DNA from: Lichenibacterium ramalinae
GTDB lineage: Bacteria > Pseudomonadota > Alphaproteobacteria > Rhizobiales > Beijerinckiaceae
Reading direction: 5' to 3'
DNA: 64,000 bases
Assembly (NCBI RefSeq): GCF_004137085.1
Contig: NZ_QYBC01000015.1
Location: 108,667 to 172,666 of the forward strand
Shown here piece after piece: positions 7,825 to 17,213 of the stretch. The notes under the pieces were generated by a model. It was not told the DNA's origin, did not search any database, and worked only from the letters and a program-made list of their open reading frames with translations. A program made the position numbers and the translations under genes. Positions within the stretch are counted from its first letter, which is position 1; every line of letters starts with the position of its first letter.

Positions 7825-8823
7825 TTGAACGGACCCGACCATCCTTTGCCGGATCTTTCCGTCCTGCTCGCCGCCATCGAGGCTTCGAGCGAGGCGATCC
7901 TGATCACGTCAGCGGAACTCGATCATCCCGGCCCGTACATCGAATATGCCAATCCGGCCTTCACCCGCATGACGGGTTACGAACCCGGCGAAGTCCTGCA
8001 ACGGACGCCCCGCATGCTCCAGGGGCCGCGGACCGAACGCGGCGTGCTCGACCGCATGCGGGCGACACTGGTCCGCGGCGAAACCTACCAGGGCGAGGCT
8101 CTCAACTACCGCAAGGACGGCACGACCTACATGGTCGAGTGGTTGATCGCCCCGGTGCGGGACGCGGGAGGCCGCATCACGCGCTGGATCTCGGCGCAAC
8201 GCGACATCACGGAACGCCGCGCCTCCGAAGACCGGCAGGACCTCCTGGTCCGCGAACTCCACCACAGGGTCAGGAACACGCTGGCGACCGTGCAGGCGGT
8301 GCTGAACGCCAGCCTGCGCTCGTCGGTCAGCATGGCGGAGTTTTCACGCTCCTTCGGCGGGCGGCTCGATTCACTGGCCAAGACCCACGCCATGATCACC
8401 GAGGACCGCACCCAGGTGGTCTCGTTCGAGGACCTGCTGCGGGCCGAACTCCACGACATGCCCGGCCACGCCCGCATCGCGCTGCAAGGGCCTCCCGCTC
8501 TGCTGCCATCCGAACTCGCCGTGCCGGTCGGGATGGCGCTGCACGAGCTGACGGCCAATGCCCTGCGCCACGGCGCTCTGGGGCACGCGGACGGGCGCCT
8601 CGAAGTGAGATGGTCGCTGGAGGGAGAGGGTGCCGACCGGACGCTGCGCTGGACCTGGAACGAGCATGACGGGCCGCCCATCCCCTTGCCGACGCGGGAA
8701 GGGTTCGGGATCGGGCTCCTCAAGCAGTTGCTGTCCTATCAGGCGCATGGGACGGTCGACGTCGCCTTCGACCCAGACGGCCTGCGCGTCACCGTCGCGA
8801 TGCCGCTGTCCGACGTGGCGTGA
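7825..8823 (+). CDS. PAS/LOV-like HWE-family sensor histidine kinase
   Basis: A 332-residue soluble kinase. A PAS domain (about 10-135) is followed by an HWE/HisKA_2 dimerisation region with phospho-acceptor His in RELHHRVRNT (His146/147) and an ATPase domain with MALHELTANALRHG and GFGIGLLKQ. The PAS domain strongly resembles a LOV domain (MTGY, LQGPRT, LNYRKDG), but the photoactive cysteine position holds proline (QRTPRMLQG, residue 62), so classical flavin-cysteine photochemistry is not expected. I chose the TTG at 7825 because GGGAGG sits seven bases upstream; an ATG at 7783 is an alternative. No response regulator is adjacent. Confidence 0.85.
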   Translation: MNGPDHPLPDLSVLLAAIEASSEAILITSAELDHPGPYIEYANPAFTRMTGYEPGEVLQRTPRMLQGPRTERGVLDRMRATLVRGETYQGEALNYRKDGTTYMVEWLIAPVRDAGGRITRWISAQRDITERRASEDRQDLLVRELHHRVRNTLATVQAVLNASLRSSVSMAEFSRSFGGRLDSLAKTHAMITEDRTQVVSFEDLLRAELHDMPGHARIALQGPPALLPSELAVPVGMALHELTANALRHGALGHADGRLEVRWSLEGEGADRTLRWTWNEHDGPPIPLPTREGFGIGLLKQLLSYQAHGTVDVAFDPDGLRVTVAMPLSDVA

Positions 8824-9051
8824 AGCTCGGCGGGATCGGCCGGGCCTGCGGGACGGGGCGTTGCAGGCGGTGAAGCGCGGCAACGCCCGGCTGCTCCAGG
8901 CGGCCGGAGCGGCTCGTGCTCGACCGGCTGTGCACCGTCGACGACGCGCCCCTGTCGTCGTCGGAGGTGGAACGGGTCGGGGCATAGAAGAACGACCTCG
9001 GTCCCGTTGCCTCGACTTGACTGTGCCGCGGCCGACGGCGTTCGTCAGCTC

Positions 9052-10305
9052 ATGACGATCATGGCCGGATCTCCCGTGAAGCCCAGGCATCCACGACGAC
9101 CAGGAGGATCGTCCGACACAGAAACGCTGGTCGCCGATCCCGGCGGCCGGGCGCTCGAAATCGACGCCGTCCGCGGCTGGGCCGCCCTGTCGGTCGTGTG
9201 TTTCCACGTCTTCTGGGAAACGTTCGGCGTGGCGGTCCCCTGGCTTCGCAATCCCTACACGGCCTTCCTGCTCGCAGGCCATTTCGACGTCATCCTGTTC
9301 TTCATCCTGTCGGGCGACGCGCTGAGTTTTCCGTTCTTCCACGGCGGCGGCGCCACCTACCTGCAGCGGGCCGCGCTCAAGCGCTACCCGCGCCTGACGG
9401 TGCCGATCGTGGTCGTCACCGCCGTGACGGCCAGCCTCATGGCCCTGGGCCTGACGCCGACGGTCGCAGCGGGCGACATCGTCGACCGGGCGGATTGGCT
9501 CGGGAGTTTCGCCCGCTTCAACGCCAGCGGCTCCGGCGCGATTAAATTCGCCTTCTATCATGTCTACACGGGCAATTACCGTAGCGACTACCTTCCTTTT
9601 CTGTGGACCATGCCCGTAGAACTGATCGGGTCGTTCTTCCTCCTGCTCGCGCTTTTCGTCTTCCCGCGGGTCAAGGGCGCGACCTGGATCGTGGCCGTAT
9701 TGGCCTACTTGCTCGTTGCCGACGGGTCCTTCATGGGCTGCTTCTTGATCGGCATGTTGCTCGGCAAAGCACGGGCCGCCGGGGTCTTTCGACGTCTGCC
9801 GCCTACGGTCGATCGCTACGGCGCACCGCTCGGCATCGTCACGGCGCTTTGGTTCGTCGGCCGTCGTCAGGTTCTGGGTGACCAGGAGCTGCGCGGGCTC
9901 GTCGGTGCCGGAACACTGCTGCTCTTGTCCATCTACTCCTGCAAAAGCCTGGTTGCGTTGTTGGCGCGCAGCCGCGTGTCCCAGTTCCTCGGGCGCATCT
10001 CCTACCTGCTCTACCTCTGGCACTTCACTGTGTTGATCAGCGTGACTTCAGGGTTGATCACCTGGGCGGCAGGCTCGGACGGCGTGCTGACGCCGCTCAC
10101 GGCGCTCGCCATCGGGATCGCGACAGTCGTGGCGAGCCTCGCGGTGGCGCATTGGACCATGGCGATCGAGGGCTGGGCGCGGACCGTCAACGGCGTCCTG
10201 CTCCGCTGGTGTTGGAAGAACGAGGATCAAGACCCGACGGACGAGCACCGCGCCCCACGACCTGTCGCGACACGCGCCTCGGTCACAGGGCCTGTCGACG
10301 GCTGA
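9052..10305 (+). CDS. Acyltransferase 3 family membrane protein
   Basis: A polytopic protein of about 417 residues with about ten membrane segments. The family transfers acyl groups onto surface polysaccharides, lipids or peptides. The signature block LEIDAVRGWAALSVVCFHVF near the N-terminus contains the catalytic-type histidine, and LGRISYLLYLWHF near the end is the usual late motif. The start could be any of three clustered codons; the ATG at 9052 begins a short basic tail before the first helix. No polysaccharide genes are next to it, so the acceptor is unknown. Confidence 0.85.
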   Translation: MTIMAGSPVKPRHPRRPGGSSDTETLVADPGGRALEIDAVRGWAALSVVCFHVFWETFGVAVPWLRNPYTAFLLAGHFDVILFFILSGDALSFPFFHGGGATYLQRAALKRYPRLTVPIVVVTAVTASLMALGLTPTVAAGDIVDRADWLGSFARFNASGSGAIKFAFYHVYTGNYRSDYLPFLWTMPVELIGSFFLLLALFVFPRVKGATWIVAVLAYLLVADGSFMGCFLIGMLLGKARAAGVFRRLPPTVDRYGAPLGIVTALWFVGRRQVLGDQELRGLVGAGTLLLLSIYSCKSLVALLARSRVSQFLGRISYLLYLWHFTVLISVTSGLITWAAGSDGVLTPLTALAIGIATVVASLAVAHWTMAIEGWARTVNGVLLRWCWKNEDQDPTDEHRAPRPVATRASVTGPVDG

Positions 10306-10518
10306 CCGGCACGCCGAGATCGTGGTCCGCCCCTCGGGACTTCACCTCGAGATCGGTGACCTGGCGCAGCGCGGACCGGTCCGAGGTGAAGCGGCTTGGC
10401 TGCTGCCGGTGAAGCATGGCCGAGCATGGCATGAGCTCGGGAGCGAACGAGCTTGCCGAGAGCAGACGCGCGCCCCCGTGCGCCTCGATCCCGTTCTGGG
10501 TCCGGCGACGATCCCCGG
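10306..10518. other. Gap between convergent acyltransferase and tetR genes
   Basis: About 210 bases with no credible gene. It contains a repeated word GGTGAAGC (near 10384 and 10409). No hairpin with a T-run was seen. Confidence 0.4.
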
Positions 10519-11208
10519 TCAGCGAGGTGCAGCGACGCCGTTGAGGAACACCGATACCGCGGCCTCGACGCGCCGGTCGACCTGCGCGGGATCGATGGTG
10601 ATGCCCAGCATGGCGAGGCGCGACAGGCGACCCACCACGAGGCTGAGAAACAGGTCGGCCGCCATCTCGCTGTCCTCGACGACGAGCTGACCGTCTCGCG
10701 CGAAATGATCGAGCACGGCAGCGATCGAAGCATTCGATCGCTGCCAACCCTCGCGATGGACCATGTGGGCCAAGTCAGGGAACCGGATCGCCTGGGCGAT
10801 CACGATGCGATTGATCGCGATGGACTCGGGCACCAGGGCTGCCGATACCATGCTGCGCCCCATGGCCAGCAAGACATCTGCGACCTTGTCGCCCGGGATC
10901 GGCGCTTCCACCATGCTGCTCGACAGCCAGCGGTCGATTTGGCGCCGGAAAACCGCTGCGAAGAGGGCGGCCTTGTCGCGGTAGCGGGCATAAAGCGTGG
11001 CTTTGCCGACATTGGCCGTCTCCGCGACGGCGTCGATCGTCGTTGCGTCGAAGCCGCGCTCCATGAACATGGTGGCGGCGATCTCGACGAGGCGCGCGTC
11101 GCGTCGCAGAGCCTCCTGCTGCGAGGGACGGCCGCCCGAGCCGCGGCGCGGCTTGGTCGGAGCGGAGGCGTGCACCGTGGGCTGCGGTTCGTCGAGGTCG
11201 AGCGTCAT
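10519..11208 (-). CDS. TetR-family transcriptional regulator of the efflux operon
   Basis: A 229-residue repressor. A 30-residue basic Pro-rich leader is followed by the TetR helix-turn-helix (about 38-85: FMERGFDATTIDAVAETANV, then GKATLYARYRDK). The rest is an all-helical ligand and dimer domain of the AcrR type. It is transcribed away from the EmrA/EmrB-type genes across an 82-base gap containing a palindrome, the classic arrangement for a local repressor that is released by the exported compound. Confidence 0.9.
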   Translation of the reverse strand: MTLDLDEPQPTVHASAPTKPRRGSGGRPSQQEALRRDARLVEIAATMFMERGFDATTIDAVAETANVGKATLYARYRDKAALFAAVFRRQIDRWLSSSMVEAPIPGDKVADVLLAMGRSMVSAALVPESIAINRIVIAQAIRFPDLAHMVHREGWQRSNASIAAVLDHFARDGQLVVEDSEMAADLFLSLVVGRLSRLAMLGITIDPAQVDRRVEAAVSVFLNGVAAPR

Positions 11209-11254
11209 GCCGGGATCATAGTCCTTGCGTTAACCGAACGCGCTCATCATAACA

Positions 11255-11273
11255 GAACGAGATAGTTTCGTTC
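11255..11273. promoter_or_regulatory. Candidate TetR operator between tetR and the efflux genes
   Basis: A perfect inverted repeat GAACGA-GATAGTT-TCGTTC in the divergent promoter gap, 17 bases before the start of the HlyD gene. The surrounding bases are AT-rich compared with the coding flanks, as expected for overlapping promoters. Binding here would block both directions. Confidence 0.6.
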
Positions 11274-11290
11274 AATTTGGCAGGCGGCGC

Positions 11291-12595
11291 ATGGACGGCA
11301 TTTCCGCAGACAGGCTGAGCTTCAACGCTATCGAGCGCGACGATGTCATGAGCGACGCGACGGAGCGGGACGAGGTCGTGGCTCGCAGCGCCTCGCCCGA
11401 TCCTGTGCCGGCTTCGCTCGATCACGCTCCGCCGAACCCGACCTCACCCCAGCAGGCGGCTGCCCCGCAGTCCGGCACGCCGGCTGCCCCAAGCGTGCAA
11501 CCGCCGCGACAAGGCAGGAGGAAGAAAGTGCTCGTCGCCGCGGTGCTGCTCGCCGGCGTGGCCTATGGTGGTGACACTGGCTGGCACTGGTGGACGGTGG
11601 GACGCTACCAGGAGACCACCGACAACGCCTTCCTCCAGGCCGACAAGGTGACGGTATCGCCGCGAATTTCGGGGTACGTCGCCACCGTGGCCGTCGGCGA
11701 CAACCAGGTGGTCCACACCGGCGACGTGATCGCCACACTCGACGACAGCGACGCCCGCATTCAGGTCGAGGGGGCGAAAGCGGAGCTTGCCAAAGCACAG
11801 GCACAGCTGGATGGCTACAAGGCCGCCGTGGTGCAGCAGCAGGCGAGCGTGGCCTCCGCCCAGGCCGATATCGCCAACGCGCAAGCCGGTCTCGCCTTCT
11901 CGGTGCAGGAGGCCAAGCGCTACGCCGACCTTCTCACATCCGGCGCCGGCACGTCCCAGCGCGCACAGCAGACCGACGCCGACCTGCGCCAGCACCGGGC
12001 GACGCTCGACAAGGACCGTGCGACGCTCGACTCCGCGCAGAAGCAGGTCAAGACCTACGAGGCGCTGGCCGCCAGCGCGGTCGCCGGCATCGCATCGGCG
12101 CAGGCGAAGCTGGATCAGGCCGAGCTCAGCCTCGGCTACACGACCGTGCGGGCGCCGGTGGATGGCGTGGTGGGCGACCGCGCCGTACGGGTGGGCCAGA
12201 TGGTGCAGGCCGGCATGGGGCTGCTGACCGTGGTGCCGATGGGCCGCGACATCTACCTCGTCGCCAACTTCAAGGAAACGCAGCTCGGCGACATGAAGGT
12301 CGGCCAGCCTGTGGGGTTCACCGTGGATGCCTTCGGCGACCATGAGTTTCACGGCCGGATCGACAGCTTCTCCCCCGGCACCGGGGCGCAATTCGCCCTG
12401 CTGCCGCCTGAAAACGCCACCGGCAACTTCACCAAGGTGGTGCAGCGCGTGCCGGTGAAGATCCGCCTCGCTACCGACGACCCATTGCTCGACCGGCTGC
12501 GACCCGGCCTGTCGGTCGAGGCCACTGTCGAGACGCGGCACGGCGACGTCGTGCCGGACGGCCGGACGCGCATCGGCTTCGCCGACGGCCGCTGA
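11291..12595 (+). CDS. HlyD/EmrA-type membrane fusion protein
   Basis: A 434-residue periplasmic adaptor for a tripartite efflux pump. A long Pro/Ala-rich cytoplasmic tail leads to one membrane anchor (about 77-97). A lipoyl half-motif follows (SPRISGYVATVAVGDNQVV), then a coiled-coil hairpin (about 155-270), the second lipoyl half (YTTVRAPVDGVVGDRAVRVG) and a beta-barrel domain. It lies nine bases before the EmrB-type gene. The ATG at 11291 has AGGCGG upstream; a second ATG at 11348 is possible. Confidence 0.9.
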   Translation: MDGISADRLSFNAIERDDVMSDATERDEVVARSASPDPVPASLDHAPPNPTSPQQAAAPQSGTPAAPSVQPPRQGRRKKVLVAAVLLAGVAYGGDTGWHWWTVGRYQETTDNAFLQADKVTVSPRISGYVATVAVGDNQVVHTGDVIATLDDSDARIQVEGAKAELAKAQAQLDGYKAAVVQQQASVASAQADIANAQAGLAFSVQEAKRYADLLTSGAGTSQRAQQTDADLRQHRATLDKDRATLDSAQKQVKTYEALAASAVAGIASAQAKLDQAELSLGYTTVRAPVDGVVGDRAVRVGQMVQAGMGLLTVVPMGRDIYLVANFKETQLGDMKVGQPVGFTVDAFGDHEFHGRIDSFSPGTGAQFALLPPENATGNFTKVVQRVPVKIRLATDDPLLDRLRPGLSVEATVETRHGDVVPDGRTRIGFADGR

Positions 12596-12604
12596 GGATC
12601 TGCC

Positions 12605-14164
12605 ATGAGCGCCGACCTCGAGAAAGCCTCGTTTCGCCAGTGGCTCGCCGTCGCGGCCGCTATCCTGGGCGCCTTCACGGCCATTTTGGACATCCAGATC
12701 ACAAATTCCTCGCTCAGCGACATCGAGGGCGCGCTCGGCGCCTCGTCGGATGAGGGGAGCTGGATCTCCACCGCCTACCTGATGGCCGAGATTATCGTCA
12801 TCCCACTCACGGGCTGGCTCGGCTCGATCTTCGGGCTGCGGCGCTACCTCGCCGTCAACACGGGGCTGTTCATCGGGTTCTCGGTCGCCTGCGCGCTGTC
12901 GACCAGCCTGCCCGAGATGATCCTGTTCCGGGCTGGCCAGGGCTTCACCGGCGGGGTGCTGATCCCCACCGCCATCACCATCGTGCGCACGCGCCTGCCG
13001 AAGTCTCAGCAGGCGGTCGGCATCGCGCTCTTCGGCCTCACCGCCACGTTCGCGCCCGCCATTGGCCCGACAGTCGGCGGCTGGCTGACCGACAACCTGT
13101 CCTGGCACTACATCTTCTACCTGAACCTCGTGCCCGGCCCGATCGCGCTGGCACTGCAGCTCTATGCCCTCGACCCAGCGCCCCTGAAGCTTGGAGAGTT
13201 GGCCAAGGGCGATTGGCTCGGCATCGGACTGATGGCAGCCGGCTTGCCAGCCCTGACCTTCGTGCTGGAGGAAGGCCAGCGCAAGGACTGGTTCGGCTCC
13301 CCCATCATCGTGGAGGGCACACTGCTCGCCGTTTTCGGCATCGGCGGCTTCATCCTGCGCGAGATGATGGCGGAAAAACCTTTCATCAATCTGCGCGTCC
13401 TGAAGAACCGCTCGGTCGGCGGCGGCTGCCTGCTGATGACGGTGCTGGGCGCCGTTTCGTTCGGCTCGATCTATGTCATCCCGGTCTATTGCGCGCAGAT
13501 CCAGGGCTACAACGCCGAGCAGATCGGTTACGTGGTGATGTGGAGTGGGCTGCCGCAGCTCGTGCTCTTCCCTGCCATGCCCTTTCTCATGAAGCGCTTC
13601 GACCCGCGTCTGCTGGTCGTTGCCGGAGCATTGCTCTTCGCCCTGAGCTGCTTCATCAACGTCGGCCTTACCCACGATGTCGGCATGGACCAGCTGATCC
13701 TGCCGCAGCTGCTGCGCGCCGCTGGCCAGCCGTTGTTCACCGTGCCGCTGTCGCAGATGTCGACGGCCGGCCTCGCGCCGCGCGACACCGCCGACGCCTC
13801 GGCCCTCTCCAACATGATGCGCAACCTCGGCGGCTCTATCGGCATCGCCATGCTGTCCACCATGATCGACCGGCGTGAACACATGCATTTTTCGGTGCTG
13901 GCCGAGGCGATGACCAAAAACGCTACCCTGACACAGTCGCGCCTCGCAGCGATGACCTATGCCATGCAGGCCCACGTCGTCGACCCCGTCGCCGCGCAGG
14001 CTCAGGCGCTCGGCCTCATCGCGTCCCAGGCTCGGCGCGAGGCTTACGTGATGGCCTACAGCGATGCCTTCTGGATCATCGCAGTCGGGCTCATCGTCAG
14101 CCTCGCCGCCATCCCACTTCTGAAAAAGCCGCAGAAAACGACCGGTCCAATCGAGGCGCATTGA
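12605..14164 (+). CDS. DHA2-family multidrug efflux transporter (EmrB/QacA type)
   Basis: A 519-residue major facilitator protein with 14 predicted membrane segments, the DHA2 layout. Motifs include LDIQITNSSLSDIEGALGAS near helix 1 and the helix 5 motif GPTVGGWLTDNLSWHYIFYL. It pairs with the membrane fusion protein upstream; no outer-membrane channel gene is present locally, so a TolC-like protein encoded elsewhere is expected. The drug range cannot be read from sequence. Confidence 0.92.
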   Translation: MSADLEKASFRQWLAVAAAILGAFTAILDIQITNSSLSDIEGALGASSDEGSWISTAYLMAEIIVIPLTGWLGSIFGLRRYLAVNTGLFIGFSVACALSTSLPEMILFRAGQGFTGGVLIPTAITIVRTRLPKSQQAVGIALFGLTATFAPAIGPTVGGWLTDNLSWHYIFYLNLVPGPIALALQLYALDPAPLKLGELAKGDWLGIGLMAAGLPALTFVLEEGQRKDWFGSPIIVEGTLLAVFGIGGFILREMMAEKPFINLRVLKNRSVGGGCLLMTVLGAVSFGSIYVIPVYCAQIQGYNAEQIGYVVMWSGLPQLVLFPAMPFLMKRFDPRLLVVAGALLFALSCFINVGLTHDVGMDQLILPQLLRAAGQPLFTVPLSQMSTAGLAPRDTADASALSNMMRNLGGSIGIAMLSTMIDRREHMHFSVLAEAMTKNATLTQSRLAAMTYAMQAHVVDPVAAQAQALGLIASQARREAYVMAYSDAFWIIAVGLIVSLAAIPLLKKPQKTTGPIEAH

Positions 14165-14516
14165 TGGGATGCTCTTGCCAAGCCTTCCCACCGGCCCATC
14201 GTGGAGACGGTCAGGGCGTGATGGATTCATCTACCGCCGTCAGTGCTGCCCCGATCTGCAACATCCGCCAGCCTCCACAGTGAAGACACCGCAGAAAATC
14301 CGATAGGAAGCCCGTGAGGGCACGGCCACGGGCATCAAGGCAACTGGACAGGGCCGTTGTCTTCTGGAACCCGCGCTGCATCGGCCTTCCGGGATCCGAC
14401 CTCCCGGGTCCAGTCACGACCGGTTTGATCCGACGGAAAACATGGGCCACGACGAGGAACAGGCCAACGGCCCGAACCCAAAACCGTAATGAAAACAACA
14501 TCCTATGTGAGGTGAG
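14165..14516. other. Intergenic region between the efflux operon and tRNA-Arg
   Basis: About 350 bases of somewhat lower GC than the flanks. A minus-strand open frame across it has no ribosome site or recognisable domain and is not called. No clear hairpin terminator after the efflux operon was seen. Confidence 0.4.
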
Positions 14517-14593
14517 TGGCGGTCCCGGAGGGATTCGAACCCCCGACCTTCGGTTTAGGAAACCGCTGCTCTATCCTGCTGAGCTACGGAACC
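14517..14593 (-). tRNA. tRNA-Arg (anticodon CCT)
   Basis: A complete 77-base cloverleaf on the minus strand including an encoded CCA end. The acceptor stem GGTTCCG pairs with CGGGACC, with one G-T pair. The D stem is GCTC/GAGC, the anticodon stem GCGGT/ACCGA encloses TTCCTAA giving anticodon CCT for AGG codons, and the T arm carries GGTTCGAATCC. tRNA-Arg genes are common integration targets, but no integrase or attachment repeat is seen on either side here. Confidence 0.95.
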
Positions 14594-14616
14594 TCACGAC
14601 CTCACCCTAGCGAAGA

Positions 14617-15510
14617 ATGCCCGGAATGGAAAGACGCCGCCGCCGCTGCCGGCCCGCCCTCGCGGCGGCGGTGCTGCTCGCGCTCGCCGGTGGCGCGGTG
14701 CCGGGCCGGGCCGCCGAGGAGGCCGGGGACGCCGGCTGCGGGGCGGACGGGGGGACGGTCCCGGAGTCCGTCGCCGGGGCGGAGGTGTCGGAGGGGCTGG
14801 AGATGACGCTGGCCGACGGTCGGCTGGTCCGGCTCGCCGGGATCGATCCGCCCCTGGCCACGCCGGACGCGCCGGACCTGCCGGCCCGGGCGCGGGCGGC
14901 GCTCGAAGCCTGGCTGGGGGCGGGGCCGGCCGGGCTGCGGGCGGTCGCGGCGGGACCGGACCGCTGGGGGCGGGTCGCCGCCCTGGTGGTGCGGCCCGGG
15001 GGCGAGGCGGCCGGTGCCGCGGGCGCGCTGCTGGCCGCGGGGCTCGCCCGGGCGCGGCCCGAGCCGGGCCTCGCAGCCTGTTTCCCGGCCCTGCTGGCCG
15101 CGGAGGCGGGGGCCCGCACGGCACGGCGCGGCCTCTGGGCGGAGGCCCGCTATGCCGTGCTGGTCCCCGGCGACGCCGCCGGGCTGGCGACGCAGGCGGG
15201 CGGCCTCGCGCTGGTCGAGGGCATCCTCCACGTCCACGAGGGGCGCGGCGCGTTCTACCTGGCGCTCGGGCGCGACCGCTGGGGCTTCGCCGCGGTGGTG
15301 TCGCGCCGCGATGCCGCCCGCTTCGCCAGGGCCGGGCTCGCCCTGTCCGACTACGAGGGCACGCCGGTGCGGCTGCGCGGCGACCTCGACGGGCGATTCG
15401 GCCCGCGGATGCGCCTCACCGAGCCCGAAGCCGTGGAGAGCCTGGAGCCCGGCTCGCTCGTCGAGGCGCCGGATGCGAAACACTGGACGGCCCGCGCGCG
15501 ACCCCGCTAG
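14617..15510 (+). CDS. Exported thermonuclease-like (SNase fold) protein
   Basis: A 297-residue protein with a basic signal peptide ending near AVPGRAAEE. The middle contains a staphylococcal-nuclease-like barrel (LADGRLVRLAGIDPP, then the RWGRVAALVV strand and a TARRGLWAE segment). The second half (about 195-270) repeats a beta-barrel pattern seen in alphaproteobacterial TNase-like proteins. The Arg/Glu active-site set of true SNase is not clearly complete, so enzymatic activity is uncertain. Just before the lipoprotein protease gene; possibly co-transcribed. Confidence 0.7.
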   Translation: MPGMERRRRRCRPALAAAVLLALAGGAVPGRAAEEAGDAGCGADGGTVPESVAGAEVSEGLEMTLADGRLVRLAGIDPPLATPDAPDLPARARAALEAWLGAGPAGLRAVAAGPDRWGRVAALVVRPGGEAAGAAGALLAAGLARARPEPGLAACFPALLAAEAGARTARRGLWAEARYAVLVPGDAAGLATQAGGLALVEGILHVHEGRGAFYLALGRDRWGFAAVVSRRDAARFARAGLALSDYEGTPVRLRGDLDGRFGPRMRLTEPEAVESLEPGSLVEAPDAKHWTARARPR

Positions 15511-15543
15511 ACAGGTGCGGTGCGACAGAGGCGACCGATCCGG

Positions 15544-17088
15544 ATGCGGCAGCGGGTGAAGGCGGGCGGGGACGACCGGCGGGCGCGGATGCGCCGCCCG
15601 GGCGGCGCCGGCGCGCGCCCGGCGTCCCGCTGGGCCCTGCCGGCGCTCGCCGTCCTCCTGGCCCTGCCGATGCTCGGCGGCTGCGCCGGCCAGCTCGAGG
15701 ACCAGCCGCGGGCCTTGCCGGCCTCCGTCGCGGTGCCGCTGCCCCCCGCCGCGCCCCGCACCACCGGCGTCGACAGCCCGGCGGCGCGCGAGCACAAGCA
15801 GCTGGTGGGCTTCTTCGGCGGGGAATACCACGCCCCCGCCACCGAGCGCTTCGTCGACGAGGTGCTGGTGAAGCTCGCCGCGGCCAGCGACACGCCGAGC
15901 CAGGTGTATCGCGTCACCATCCTCAACTCGCCCATCGTCAACGCCTTCGCCCTGCCGTCGGGCGAGATTTTCGTGACGCGCGGCCTGCTCGCCCTCGCCA
16001 ACGACACGAGCGAGGTCGCCGCCGTGATGGCGCATGAGATCGCCCACGTCACCGAGCGCCACGCCCTGCGCCGGGCCGAGCTCGAGAAGCGTTCGGCCGT
16101 CATCTCCCAGGCGGCCGACGTCATCGACGACCCGAACCGGTCCAAGACCTTCAAGAGCTACGCCCAGCTGTCGCTCGCCTCCTTCTCGCGCCAGCAGGAG
16201 ATCGATGCCGACCAGGTCGGCATCCGGGTCATCGCCAAGGCCGGTTACGACCCCTTCGCGGCGTCGCGCTTCCTCGTCTCGCTCGGCCGCGCCACGGACC
16301 TGCGCCAGTCGCTGCATCCCGGCGCCGAGGCCAAGCCCGACATGATGGCGACCCATCCCTCCACGCCCGAGCGCGTCGCCAAGGCCGTGGCGGTGGCGCG
16401 GGGCATCTCCGCCCCGGGCATCGGCGAGACGGGCCACGACCGCTACCTCGCCGCCATCGACGGCATCCTCTACGGCGACGACCCCGCCCAGGGCTTCGTG
16501 CGCGGGCGGCGTTTCATCCACCCCAAGCTCGGCTTCGCCTTCACGGCGCCGGAAGACTTCGTGCTCGAGAACTCGGCCCAGGCCGTGCTCGGCGTCACCC
16601 AGGACGGCACCGAGGCGCTGCGGCTCGACAGCATGAAGGTCGCGCCCGAGACCACGCTCGTCGCCTACCTGGCCTCGGGCTGGATCGAGGGCCTGCAGAC
16701 GCAGGGGACGCCCGAAGCCATCAAGGTCAACGGCCTCCCCGGCATCACGGTGCTGGCCAAGGCCGAATCCTGGTCCTTCCGGCTCGCCGCCATCCGGGTC
16801 GGCGGCGACGTCTACCGCCTGACCTTCGCCGCCAAGGACCTGACGCCCGAGGTCGACCGGCGCTTCCGCGACGCCATCGACACGTTCCGCCGCATCACGC
16901 CCGAGGACGCCCGCGACGTGCGGCCGATGCGCGTCGCCATCGCCACGGCGGCGCCGGGGGAGGGGGCGGAGGCCTTCGCGGCCCGCATGGCCGTGCCCGA
17001 CCACCCGCTCGAGAACTTCCAGGTGCTCAACGGGCTCGACGGCCCGACACTGGAGGCGAACCGCCATTACAAGGTCGTGGTGGAATAA
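15544..17088 (+). CDS. M48-family zinc metalloprotease, lipoprotein
   Basis: A protein of about 514 residues with an LGGC lipobox (after a basic leader and hydrophobic stretch), placing it on the periplasmic side. The zinc site is MAHEIAHVTERHA with the third ligand in QQEIDADQVG, as in BepA/LoiP-type M48 enzymes that act in envelope quality control. After the protease domain (about 95-290) an additional C-terminal domain starting at RRFIHPKLGFAFTAPEDF resembles the extension of other alphaproteobacterial M48 proteins. Starts at 15520 (GTG) and 15589 (ATG) are alternatives; the leader before the lipobox is unusually long with the chosen start. Confidence 0.85.
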   Translation: MRQRVKAGGDDRRARMRRPGGAGARPASRWALPALAVLLALPMLGGCAGQLEDQPRALPASVAVPLPPAAPRTTGVDSPAAREHKQLVGFFGGEYHAPATERFVDEVLVKLAAASDTPSQVYRVTILNSPIVNAFALPSGEIFVTRGLLALANDTSEVAAVMAHEIAHVTERHALRRAELEKRSAVISQAADVIDDPNRSKTFKSYAQLSLASFSRQQEIDADQVGIRVIAKAGYDPFAASRFLVSLGRATDLRQSLHPGAEAKPDMMATHPSTPERVAKAVAVARGISAPGIGETGHDRYLAAIDGILYGDDPAQGFVRGRRFIHPKLGFAFTAPEDFVLENSAQAVLGVTQDGTEALRLDSMKVAPETTLVAYLASGWIEGLQTQGTPEAIKVNGLPGITVLAKAESWSFRLAAIRVGGDVYRLTFAAKDLTPEVDRRFRDAIDTFRRITPEDARDVRPMRVAIATAAPGEGAEAFAARMAVPDHPLENFQVLNGLDGPTLEANRHYKVVVE

Positions 17089-17213
17089 ACCCGGGCCGCG
17101 CCCTAGATCCGTTCGGCATGTTTGCCGCACTTCGTCCGCCCGGGGATCGCCGACCGGGCTGAAACCTTCCACGGTCGCACGCGTATCTCCCCAGACCAGG
17201 CGGGGAGTCGACC

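Noticed and set aside
11444..14230. A 928-codon minus-strand open frame across the efflux genes
   Set aside because: Composition (His, Gln, Gly, Arg) is that of an antisense frame; the plus strand encodes clear HlyD and DHA2 proteins.
14517..14593. tRNA-Arg as an attachment site for an integrated element
   Set aside because: No integrase nearby and no repeat of the tRNA 3' end within the window.
17161..17213. An ECF-type promoter before rpoH (GAAAC and CGTA words)
   Set aside because: Both words deviate from the consensus; too weak to list as a feature.
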